Source: Clostridium cibarium (GTDB taxonomy: Bacteria; Bacillota; Clostridia; Clostridiales; Clostridiaceae). From it: DNA of 64,000 nt. The position numbers were made by a program, and so were the translations under genes. Under the pieces are notes generated by a model. The model was given only the letters and a program-made list of their open reading frames with translations, was not told the origin of the DNA and made no database searches. Location: NCBI RefSeq assembly GCF_014836335.1, contig NZ_JACSRA010000019.1:1-64000 (forward strand), written 5' to 3'. Of the stretch, positions 25,932 through 33,514 are shown piece after piece; the first letter of the stretch is position 1, and each line of letters begins with the position of its first letter.

Positions 25932-25960
25932 ATTATAAAACTTGCATTTTTTTATGTAAA
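25932..25960 (-). promoter_or_regulatory. Promoter of the secreted repeat protein
   Basis: On the minus strand a TTTACA -35 box and a perfect TATAAT -10 box are 17 bases apart, about 70 bases before the start codon. This fits a housekeeping sigma-A promoter. It may also drive the RHS genes downstream. The rest of the 371-base gap (25862-26232) holds only A+T-rich sequence and the terminator at 26092-26123. Confidence 0.75.
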
Positions 25961-26091
25961 ACAATTTCATTTTTCACATTTTTACTAATTACGACATTTT
26001 ATTATGTTAATATTTCCCATCATCCTACATAAATCTACATTTCACGAAAATAATTATTTGTATCTATATGATTTCCACATCTAAATAACAT

Positions 26092-26123
26092 AAAAACAGG
26101 AATTCTAAGCGATTCCTGTTTTT
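26092..26123 (-). terminator. Terminator of the FIST/MCP/phosphatase operon
   Basis: The 12-bp stem AAAAACAGGAAT / ATTCCTGTTTTT has an 8-base loop and T runs on both sides. It lies about 110 bases beyond the stop codon at 26233. Confidence 0.8.
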
Positions 26124-26232
26124 ATACCATTTATCTATTTTTTTAAATATTTAAATTTAATTAATTTAAATATTTAAATACAGTTCAACCTTGCCCTGTA
26201 AATTACAAATTAATTCTTAATTTAACAAACTT

Positions 26233-27213
26233 TTATTCAAAACACCACTCACTCCAAGATGTTTTAAAGTTATCATTATTTAATTTACAATACTTATAGA
26301 ATTTCTTTAAGAAATCAGCTCTATTTTCATCCCCTGTTTCATTATCTTCAGCATCTTTCTTTAAGATATCAGATCCACCTATAAGTGCTTGACGCTCCAT
26401 TATATCTTCAAAACTTACTTCTTTTGCATTATGCATCATATCATACATAGCCATAAAAGTAGTAGTTCTTCCTACCCCACCTCTACAGTGAAAATGAACC
26501 CAAGTATCCTTTGTAGATATTTTTCTCATCTTTTTTACAAATAAGTCTACTTCATCATCCTTAGGTTTTAAGTGATCTGTTACAGTAAGTCTTAAATAAT
26601 CTATTTTTTGAGATTCTGCTAATTGTTTTTCTGTCTGAACTTTTTTAGGTTTTATAATTTCAGAAATGGTATTAACAGATTTCCCTTCTTTAAGTTTATC
26701 AAAAACAATATATTTATCTTTTTTAATCTTTTTTAATTTATCCTTTTCATTCCTTATGATATCTTTTCTTTCTTTATTTATATTAGCCTGATCTCTTTTT
26801 CCATACCAACTTATAGCCATTCCCTTAAGAAAGCCATGAGCTTCTTGCCTTAAATCTACATCTATAATATTTTTGATTTTTTTATTAACTTCAAATTTAT
26901 CTTTTATCATTTTAAGACTGTTTTTGCTAAGAGCCCCACTACCTGATTCATTCAAGTCTCTTAATCCTTTTAAGTTAACATTACTAGATGATTCTCTATT
27001 AATTACATCACCTGACATTCTAAAATTTTTAGGCAATGTATTTTCATTATCTTTGTCTATTACTAATTTTACGTCTTTATTATTTTGTGAAACTTTAGTT
27101 TTAGCAAATTCTAAAAGAATGTTATCTATCACCTTTGGTTGTAAAGAATATGAACCTACTACTAATCCTGCAATAACCATTATACTAACTAAATGCTTTA
27201 ACTTTTTCTTCAT
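26233..27213 (-). CDS. Secreted PTP-like (phytase-type) phosphatase
   Basis: The product has 326 residues. An N-terminal signal peptide or anchor spans about residues 1-25 (LVSIMVIAGLVVGSYSL). The catalytic P-loop HCRGGVGRTTT fits CX5R of protein-tyrosine-phosphatase-like inositol phosphatases. Upstream FRMSGDVINRESSSNVNLKG and EAHGFLKGMAISWYGKRDQAN fit the start and general-acid region of that family. Expected activity is phosphate removal from inositol phosphates or phosphotyrosine outside the membrane. It is the last gene of a three-gene operon, 21 bases after the soluble chemoreceptor. Confidence 0.85.
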   Translation of the reverse strand: MKKKLKHLVSIMVIAGLVVGSYSLQPKVIDNILLEFAKTKVSQNNKDVKLVIDKDNENTLPKNFRMSGDVINRESSSNVNLKGLRDLNESGSGALSKNSLKMIKDKFEVNKKIKNIIDVDLRQEAHGFLKGMAISWYGKRDQANINKERKDIIRNEKDKLKKIKKDKYIVFDKLKEGKSVNTISEIIKPKKVQTEKQLAESQKIDYLRLTVTDHLKPKDDEVDLFVKKMRKISTKDTWVHFHCRGGVGRTTTFMAMYDMMHNAKEVSFEDIMERQALIGGSDILKKDAEDNETGDENRADFLKKFYKYCKLNNDNFKTSWSEWCFE

Positions 27214-27234
27214 TATAAACCTCTCCTATTACTT

Positions 27235-28215
27235 TTACTTACTTTCTTCATATTCCTTTTGAAGAATCTTAATCTGATTTAAATGATTTAAAATATGTAA
27301 ATAAAAATCAGCTTTAGCTTGTACGCTATATATTAATTCTTCTAAATCATTATTATCATTAATTGATTTCTCAACTACATTTCCCAAATTCTTCTCTATA
27401 GATTCTATGTTTTCCTTATTCTCCATTTGAGATTCTTTTACCTTTCCCATGCTTGTAGCTACGTCTTTACCTGCTTGGAGCATTCTGCCTAACTGATTCT
27501 CAGATGCTCTAATGCCACTTATTGTAGCATTAACTACTTCTGACCCTTCATTGGACTTTACCCTTAGTAGTTCTATAATTTTCGTCATATTTTTATTAGA
27601 ATCAAAGATACTCTTTACGCTATTTTTAGTATTCTCAGATAACTTTTTTATTTCATTTGCCACAACTGAAAATCCTTTTCCTGCATCTCCAGCCCTTGCT
27701 GCTTCTATAGATGCATTTAAAGCTAAAAGATTAGTTTGAGTAGATATGTCTGTAATAAGGTTTGCTATCTTATTAATATTCATATATTCTTTTTGCAAAT
27801 CTTCAAAGCTACTAACTATGTCTTGAAATGCATTATGAACTGACCCCATATGATTTGCTAAGCTATCTATTGCCTTTCCTGCACTACTTATTTCACTGGA
27901 TGATAATTTTAGTTTTCCAAACACCTCTCCTACCAATTCTTCTATATTATCATTATTATTTGATACTGTATGAAGATATTTTTCTATTTCTTGAATTTGA
28001 CTTGTTGTATATTCATTTCCCTCATGAAGCTTTTTTAAGCCATAAGTCATTCCGCCTTCTTCCTTAAAGAGACCATTAATATTTTTATCTATTTCTGATG
28101 ATAAAACAAAAACTTCCTCAATATAGTCAAATTTATTTTTTGAAAGATTTTCTACTTCATATATCTTTTCTTCATTTTTAAATATATCTTGTTCCTTTCT
28201 TTTTCTATTAAACAA
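27235..28215 (-). CDS. Soluble methyl-accepting chemotaxis-type signalling protein
   Basis: The product has 326 residues with a TTG start preceded by GGGGG. There is no membrane segment. The highly conserved hairpin tip reads [20 protein letters not shown] with [20 protein letters not shown], near residues 150-195, so the protein can interact with CheA/CheW. The N-terminal about 70 residues are helical with no known sensor domain. The partner sensor may be the FIST protein encoded directly upstream (18 bases apart). It probably transmits an intracellular signal to the chemotaxis array. Confidence 0.9.
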   Translation of the reverse strand: MFNRKRKEQDIFKNEEKIYEVENLSKNKFDYIEEVFVLSSEIDKNINGLFKEEGGMTYGLKKLHEGNEYTTSQIQEIEKYLHTVSNNNDNIEELVGEVFGKLKLSSSEISSAGKAIDSLANHMGSVHNAFQDIVSSFEDLQKEYMNINKIANLITDISTQTNLLALNASIEAARAGDAGKGFSVVANEIKKLSENTKNSVKSIFDSNKNMTKIIELLRVKSNEGSEVVNATISGIRASENQLGRMLQAGKDVATSMGKVKESQMENKENIESIEKNLGNVVEKSINDNNDLEELIYSVQAKADFYLHILNHLNQIKILQKEYEESK

Positions 28216-28233
28216 ATTAATACCCCCTTAAGT

Positions 28234-29265
28234 TTATTCCATAGCTAAAAGAACCATGGTTTGATTGAAATGATGCTTATAAAATTGCTCTCCATAGCAA
28301 ATAAATCCTGTAGTATTTTTACAGAACCTTAATAACTCATGATCAAAATTTTTCCATAGTCCTTCATTTTGAAATTTTATACTTCTTAAAATGCAATTTA
28401 AAGCTAGAGTAAACTTAGGTTTAAACTTAATTTCGCTAATAGTATTTTGGAGCATACTTATTGGATCCATTGGTTCAAGTAATTCAACAAAAGTATTAGG
28501 TAACATCTGACAGTAGAAAGTAATTGACTTATTCTCATTAACTTTCATAGGTGAAGCTATATAAATATTATCTTTTCCTATCTTCCCTAGAGGATTATTC
28601 ATAAAATGGCTTGAAAGTTCACTTTCTGTAATTCCTAAGGCTTTAGCATATTCTGTGCTTGCATTATTATTATTAAATGTTTTAACCACTCTATTTATTG
28701 GATCAGCATCAGTTACCAATAACTTTATCCCTGTTGGCTTATATATATTTTCCTTTACTATTTGTGTTTTCTTCTTACTATTAAAGAATAAGGCAACACT
28801 ATGTACTTTTTTCTTTCCAATGTAAATTAGAGTTTCTTTAAATTCAGTATAATCTCCAGCACTTCCCCCTATGATTTTGAAGTTTTCCTTTGCAAAGAAA
28901 AATGTTGTTACTATACTTTCTTCCACACCTGACAATCCATCGCAAAGTAATAAAGCAAGGGCATTTTCATTATCTTTCACCTTATTATAAGCACCATTAA
29001 GCTTTTCCAAACTCTTTATTGGAGGATATAAGACTTCTACTACCTCTACCTCCTGTAAATCATATTGAAAACCTGTAAATACATGGCTTTCAAAACCATC
29101 ATAAGTGTATTCTCCTGATGTTGAGCATAATACTACATTATCATTAACTTTTTTATTAAGCTCTAAAACCTTTTCTGGTTCACAAAACACCACATAGCCA
29201 TATGAGTTATTTTCATTTAAATAACTTATTGTTTCTTCTGCACTTAAAAATTTAAATACTTCCAT
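28234..29265 (-). CDS. FIST-domain sensory protein
   Basis: The product has about 343 residues from the ATG at 29263-29265, preceded by AAAGG. The N-terminal FIST_N region contains NVVLCSTSGEYTYDGF and LLLCDGLSGVEESIV, then IIGGSAGDYTEF. The C-terminal FIST_C region contains IYIASPMKVNENKSITFYC and FALNCI-type strands, ending GFICYGEQFYKHHFNQTMVL, a typical end of the family. FIST domains are thought to bind small ligands such as amino acids and sit beside signalling modules; here the module is the soluble chemoreceptor encoded next. There is no membrane segment, so sensing is cytoplasmic. Confidence 0.88.
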   Translation of the reverse strand: MEVFKFLSAEETISYLNENNSYGYVVFCEPEKVLELNKKVNDNVVLCSTSGEYTYDGFESHVFTGFQYDLQEVEVVEVLYPPIKSLEKLNGAYNKVKDNENALALLLCDGLSGVEESIVTTFFFAKENFKIIGGSAGDYTEFKETLIYIGKKKVHSVALFFNSKKKTQIVKENIYKPTGIKLLVTDADPINRVVKTFNNNNASTEYAKALGITESELSSHFMNNPLGKIGKDNIYIASPMKVNENKSITFYCQMLPNTFVELLEPMDPISMLQNTISEIKFKPKFTLALNCILRSIKFQNEGLWKNFDHELLRFCKNTTGFICYGEQFYKHHFNQTMVLLAME

Positions 29266-29472
29266 ATCCTTTCTACCTTTCACTTTTCCGATTTTACATT
29301 ATTTTATTTAATATCTATATTATACCAAATTGTTACTAAATTTTCTAATAAATCTTATAAAATCACAATTTTTATGAAAAATAGAGAAAATTAAATACTT
29401 AGTAGATTTCTCTTGTATATGTTTATAAATTATGTTATTCTATTTAAGCAGTTGGTACAATAGTGCTAATTG

Positions 29473-29510
29473 GGGAGCTTGGGTTGTCTTTCGCCGGATA
29501 CCAAGCTCCC
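29473..29510. terminator. Stable hairpin, terminator or small RNA
   Basis: GGGAGCTTGG and CCAAGCTCCC form a perfect 10-bp G+C-rich stem with an 18-base loop (GTTGTCTTTCGCCGGATA). On the plus strand TTTGTTTATACTTT follows. It lies between the FIST operon and the end of the Crp-like gene. It may terminate the latter or be the end of a short plus-strand transcript, since a TATTCT box lies about 35 bases upstream. Confidence 0.5.
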
Positions 29511-29529
29511 TTTGTTTATACTTTAATAT

Positions 29530-30213
29530 TTACTTATATAAATCCGCTGACATTTTTATTAAAAGCTCCTCATCTAATATTTCATAATATTTTTCCTTCT
29601 TCCTTATTGCTCCCTTTTTTATAAAAGCTTCTAGCGTCCTTAATAGATGTCTATAACTAGTTCCAAGTAATTCAGCTATTTCAGTTAGATTCCCATTAAA
29701 TCTAAGACTTCCATCTACTTCTTCTTTCATAACCAGTATATAACTAGCAAGCCTATTTTCTAAAGGATATACTAAATTAATAGAACTATTTTGAGAAGTT
29801 TCTTTTAACTTTTTACTAATAGAATTACAGGCATATCTTAAATACTTTAAATCATTTATTAATATTTCACGAACCTTATCTACAGGCAGAGCTATGCAGT
29901 ATGCATCTTCTATTGCCTGGATATTTGCATCAGCAAGTTCAGAATTAATAAGTTCCAAATCCCCAAGTATCATAAGTGGATGATTAAAGGATAATAGTAT
30001 ATTTTTTCCGTTCTTATGAGTTTTAAATACTTTTAGCCTTCCTTCAACTGCAAAGAAAAGATAATTTATTTTTTCATTTTGTCTACAAAGATACTCGTTC
30101 TTTTTAAAACATAAAAGCTCCATGAAACTTTCCATATCATTTGTAAATACATCATTTATATTATATTTTTCTATATACATAGATTTAAGTTTTTTACTTC
30201 TAATTTTATTCAT
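29530..30213 (-). CDS. Crp/Fnr-family transcription regulator (YeiL-like)
   Basis: The product has 227 residues from the ATG at 30211-30213, preceded by GAGG. The N-terminal cyclic-nucleotide-binding-like fold (CRQNEKINYLFFAVEGRLKVF, about residues 40-130) is followed by a winged helix (LTEIAELLGTSYRHLLRTLEAF, about 180-205). No cysteine cluster of the Fnr type is visible. A perfect palindrome lies just upstream, between this gene and two divergent transporter-like genes, so it probably regulates itself and them. Confidence 0.88.
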   Translation of the reverse strand: MNKIRSKKLKSMYIEKYNINDVFTNDMESFMELLCFKKNEYLCRQNEKINYLFFAVEGRLKVFKTHKNGKNILLSFNHPLMILGDLELINSELADANIQAIEDAYCIALPVDKVREILINDLKYLRYACNSISKKLKETSQNSSINLVYPLENRLASYILVMKEEVDGSLRFNGNLTEIAELLGTSYRHLLRTLEAFIKKGAIRKKEKYYEILDEELLIKMSADLYK

Positions 30214-30244
30214 AATCATCCTCATAATTTTTTATTCTAAGTTT

Positions 30245-30264
30245 AATATGACATATGTCATATT
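30245..30264. promoter_or_regulatory. Perfect 20-bp palindrome, likely Crp/Fnr operator
   Basis: AATATGACATATGTCATATT reads the same on both strands and has the TGAC...GTCA half-site spacing expected of Crp/Fnr-type dimers. It sits 31 bases upstream of the regulator gene and about 50 bases upstream of the divergent membrane-protein genes. Confidence 0.8.
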
Positions 30265-30317
30265 AATTATCAATGATTTTATGATAGATTATTTATAGAA
30301 ATGGAGGGAAACAAATT

Positions 30318-30740
30318 TTGTACAATATTTATTCTATAATCATAGGCGCATTAATCGGTCTTATGACAAGTCTTAATGGTATTTTATCAACATATACAGG
30401 AAATTATATATCAAGTGTTTTAATTCATTTTGTAGGTCTTATAGGAGTAGTTGCTATATTAATCTTTACAAAAACTAAGCTAACCTTTGATAAAACTCTT
30501 CCCTTAACCCTATATAGTGCTGGAGTTATTGGTGTTTTTACAGTTTTATTTAATAACTATACCTTTGTTCCAATAGGAGCTAGTTTAACCATGGCTCTTG
30601 GATTATTAGGACAGACATTATCTTCTATAATAATAGACAACTTTGGCTTACTTGGAGTTAAGGTAAATAAATTTAATAAGAAAAAAATAATTGGACTAGT
30701 AATTATATCTATTGGAATAATTATTATGACTATTTATTAA
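30318..30740 (+). CDS. YdcZ/DUF606-type membrane protein (DMT superfamily), first of pair
   Basis: The product has 140 residues with a TTG start preceded by GGAGGG. Four or five hydrophobic segments cover nearly the whole chain, for example IYSIIIGALIGLMTSLNGIL and LGLLGQTLSSIIIDNFGLLG, the latter typical of this family. The next gene, 10 bases downstream, encodes a similar half-size partner, and small DMT proteins of this kind commonly work as pairs. The substrate is unknown. Control by the divergent Crp-like regulator is likely. Confidence 0.8.
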   Translation: MYNIYSIIIGALIGLMTSLNGILSTYTGNYISSVLIHFVGLIGVVAILIFTKTKLTFDKTLPLTLYSAGVIGVFTVLFNNYTFVPIGASLTMALGLLGQTLSSIIIDNFGLLGVKVNKFNKKKIIGLVIISIGIIIMTIY

Positions 30741-30750
30741 TGGAGGGTTT

Positions 30751-31194
30751 ATGCTTTATATATTAATTGCAATTTTAGCTGGAGTTGCTATAGTTGTTTC
30801 TAGAATTATAAATTCAAATTTAGCCGTGAAGATTGGACTTTTTCAAAGTACATTTTACAATTTTTTAACTGGACTATTATTTTCAACTATTATTTTAGTA
30901 ATAAGTAGAGAATCGTTAAATATTTCTCTTAATTCTATACCCTTTTTAGCTTATTTAGGAGGACTTATTGGAGTGATTTCTATTTCTATTTCAAACCATG
31001 TGGCTCAAAAAATTTCTGCCTTTTATATGGCTCTTCTTATATTTATTGGACAATTATTTATAGGAATATTTATTGATTACTTCTCTTTAAATCAATTATC
31101 CTTAGGAAAAGTAATTGGTGGAATTATAGTTGTAATTGGACTTGGATATAACTTACTTGTTGATAAGAAAGAAGCTGAGTCTAAAGCAAATTAA
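30751..31194 (+). CDS. YdcZ/DUF606-type membrane protein (DMT superfamily), second of pair
   Basis: The product has 147 residues with GGAGGG before the ATG. Four to five membrane segments are visible, with NSNLAVKIGLFQSTFYNFLTG near the start and MALLIFIGQLFIGIFIDYFS later, paralleling the upstream gene. It ends in a short charged tail (DKKEAESKAN). It is presumed to form a heteromeric exporter or importer with its neighbour; the substrate is unknown. Confidence 0.8.
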   Translation: MLYILIAILAGVAIVVSRIINSNLAVKIGLFQSTFYNFLTGLLFSTIILVISRESLNISLNSIPFLAYLGGLIGVISISISNHVAQKISAFYMALLIFIGQLFIGIFIDYFSLNQLSLGKVIGGIIVVIGLGYNLLVDKKEAESKAN

Positions 31195-31249
31195 AAGCTG
31201 ATAAAATGCAGCCACTATGTCTAAAGCCGCATTTTACCAGCATATTCTT

Positions 31250-31289
31250 ATATTCTTCAGAATATTTATGGTAGTATTCTGAAGAATAT
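31250..31289. repeat. Perfect 15-bp inverted repeat
   Basis: ATATTCTTCAGAATA and TATTCTGAAGAATAT are separated by 10 bases, between two convergent genes. Each arm itself contains the palindromic core TTCTTCAGAA. There is no clear T run, so it could be a weak bidirectional terminator or a protein-binding site. Confidence 0.6.
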
Positions 31290-31338
31290 CATTAATATTA
31301 ACCCTGTACCTTCTCTATTAATTTCTACTTTCTAAACA

Positions 31339-32409
31339 TTAATAAGATAGATACAACCTTCTATAAGCTACTTTTCTATTAAAATTAATAAACTTTCTAT
31401 ACACATTTTTCCCTTCATATTCATATAAAGATATTATTTCAGGAATAATTTCAAAAACTTTATTCTCCATAAGTTTTGAATAAGTCTTGTATGAACCAGA
31501 ATAATTTTCCTTATAAAGCTTTTTAAAATCTTTGAAATATTCATCATAAATAGAACCTATTTTTCCTATTTTACCTTCAACTTGAATATTATCCACACAC
31601 AAAGCTACATTTCTATTTTTATTAATATCTTTAACTTTTCTAAATTCCTTGTCTGTTTGAAAATAAAACTTTCTACTATAAATGATTATACTCATACTTC
31701 TTGAAGAGACTCGCTCTCCATCTGCTGTAGATAAAACCATTACTTTGTTGTTTCTAAGTCTATCAAAAAATTCTCTACTTTCTTCTTCAAAGTTAAGGAT
31801 CTCCTCCTCTTCTTTGTAAACAGGCTGCCTAATTATAGTTTTCAAAGAATTCTCCTCAGTCTTCCTTGCATCATTTAAATAAATTTCATGATGTTTTCCT
31901 CTCATGGAATAACCTTTTTCCTTTATAATCCTATGAAGCGCTGAGATTTTTTCCTTTTCCTTATTATATGGTCCAATATGAAGAAGCTGGAAGCACCTAT
32001 TTTCATTCATTTCTCTATACAAAACTTCTTTTATCACTTCATTTTTGCTTTTTACATAAGCTTCTTCTTTAGCTACCTCTATATCATCTTCTTCAACATA
32101 GTTAGGTATTTCAATCATAGCTCTCCATTTCCATTCTTCCTTATTTTCCTCGCTATTAACTCCCCACCAAAGTCCACTTAATGGCATAACCATAAAATCT
32201 AAGTTTCTATTCTTATAAATAAATTTCAAAGAATATGCAACCTTATATAAAGCTCCAATTGCCATTTTATACTTCTCATTAGTATTAGGGTCACCTTCTC
32301 CATCTATTGTTATATAAAAAGCCTTCTTACAAAACACTTCTTTTATTTCTCCATCCTTTCCTGTGTAAAGTTCTTTGTTTTCCTTTTTTAAATCTAACTT
32401 CTCTCCCAT
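31339..32409 (-). CDS. Fusion of GyrI-like ligand-binding and PNPOx-like flavin domains
   Basis: The product has 356 residues from the ATG at 32407-32409 (GGAGG 8 bases upstream; a longer frame lacks a site). Residues about 1-195 are a GyrI-like small-molecule-binding domain (KKAFYITIDGEGDPNTNEKY, FMVMPLSGLWWGVN, CFQLLHIGPYNKEKEKI, HHEIYLNDARKT). Residues about 215-340 resemble the pyridoxamine-phosphate-oxidase-like split barrel (FFDRLRNNKVMVLSTADG, KFYFQTDKEFRKVKDI). It lies 63 bases after a WYL regulator gene, probably cotranscribed. A role in handling a toxic or flavin-dependent small molecule is possible but unproven. Confidence 0.8.
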   Translation of the reverse strand: MGEKLDLKKENKELYTGKDGEIKEVFCKKAFYITIDGEGDPNTNEKYKMAIGALYKVAYSLKFIYKNRNLDFMVMPLSGLWWGVNSEENKEEWKWRAMIEIPNYVEEDDIEVAKEEAYVKSKNEVIKEVLYREMNENRCFQLLHIGPYNKEKEKISALHRIIKEKGYSMRGKHHEIYLNDARKTEENSLKTIIRQPVYKEEEEILNFEEESREFFDRLRNNKVMVLSTADGERVSSRSMSIIIYSRKFYFQTDKEFRKVKDINKNRNVALCVDNIQVEGKIGKIGSIYDEYFKDFKKLYKENYSGSYKTYSKLMENKVFEIIPEIISLYEYEGKNVYRKFINFNRKVAYRRLYLSY

Positions 32410-32472
32410 AAATTTACCTCCTATACTTCTCCTATTATCAGTATAATAAAAAAAACAAGACACCATTGTGTC

Positions 32473-33366
32473 CTATTTATATAAATTGTTCATTTCTTTT
32501 ATTCTATTTTTTATAATATTTCTAACCTTTTCTGGTTCTATGACCTCTACCTTATTTCCCAAACCTAAGATCAAGCTATAAACCCATTCATCTTCTGGTA
32601 ACCTAACTTCAATAATTTTGCCATCTATTTTATACTCTTCAAAGTAATCATCAACTTTTCTAATAAACTCTTCATTAGCTTTTAGCTTTAATTTAATAAT
32701 ATCCTTTGCTCTGTCATCAAAAATATCATCTAGTGAATATTCTCTATCTACAATGTACTTTTCTCCTAAACTTATATTATCCATCCTTCTAACTTTAAAT
32801 ATTCTCATATCATTTTTAGAAAGACAAAATCCATAGAGATACCAGTTCATACTTTTTAAAATCAATTTTATAGGCTCTACTGCTCTATTAGAGAATTCTC
32901 CATTTATATTGCTATATTCGAAAGATAAAGTTCTCTTTTCAGAAAAAGCTCTATCTATTAATTCTAATTTTTTCTTTGTTTTATCTCCACTTCCCCATGA
33001 AGAAAAATCTATTAAAATTCTATTTGAAGTTTCTTTAGTATCTATTGCTTTAAACTTCTCTATTAAATTTTCTAAATGCTTAGAATTATATGATTTCCCA
33101 ATTCCATTTAAAAGCTCAGAAATAATATAAACATCATCCGGGCTCATAACACTTCCACTAACTCTATAGCTTTCTAATATTTCATATCCACCATCTTTAC
33201 CTTGATAAGATACTATTGGAATTCCAGCCCTATCTATTGCCATAATATCTCTTTGTATTGTTTTAACTGAAACTTCAAATCTATCTGAAAGTTCTTTTGC
33301 CGTAGTTCTACCTCTGTTATTTAAAATTGTAATAATACTAATTAACCTATCTATCTTCATTTCCAT
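32473..33366 (-). CDS. YafY-type transcription regulator (HTH_11 + WYL domain)
   Basis: The product has 297 residues. The N-terminal winged helix (TAKELSDRFEVSVKTIQRDI, about residues 20-40) is followed by a WYL domain (SFEYSNINGEFSNRAVEPIK, then MNWYLYGFCLSKNDMRIFKV) and the C-terminal WCX extension. AGGAGGAGA precedes; either the first ATG or the one two codons later may be used. The family senses small ligands or nucleotides through the WYL domain. It probably controls its own operon with the GyrI-like/PNPOx gene. Confidence 0.9.
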   Translation of the reverse strand: MEMKIDRLISIITILNNRGRTTAKELSDRFEVSVKTIQRDIMAIDRAGIPIVSYQGKDGGYEILESYRVSGSVMSPDDVYIISELLNGIGKSYNSKHLENLIEKFKAIDTKETSNRILIDFSSWGSGDKTKKKLELIDRAFSEKRTLSFEYSNINGEFSNRAVEPIKLILKSMNWYLYGFCLSKNDMRIFKVRRMDNISLGEKYIVDREYSLDDIFDDRAKDIIKLKLKANEEFIRKVDDYFEEYKIDGKIIEVRLPEDEWVYSLILGLGNKVEVIEPEKVRNIIKNRIKEMNNLYK

Positions 33367-33462
33367 TCTCCTCCTATTAATAATACCACGTTAACCTTAT
33401 ATTAAAAATCATTTAATTTTCTAAATTGCCTATATGCTGAACTATTTTCCATGTATTAAACA

Positions 33463-33492
33463 TTAACAAAAGCAATATCCTAACTATATAAT
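33463..33492 (+). promoter_or_regulatory. Promoter of the P-type ATPase gene
   Basis: TTAACA and TATAAT boxes are 18 bases apart, about 22 bases before the start codon. GAGGTGAGG serves as ribosome binding site. Confidence 0.6.
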
Positions 33493-33514
33493 AATTAAAT
33501 TGAGGTGAGGTTTT

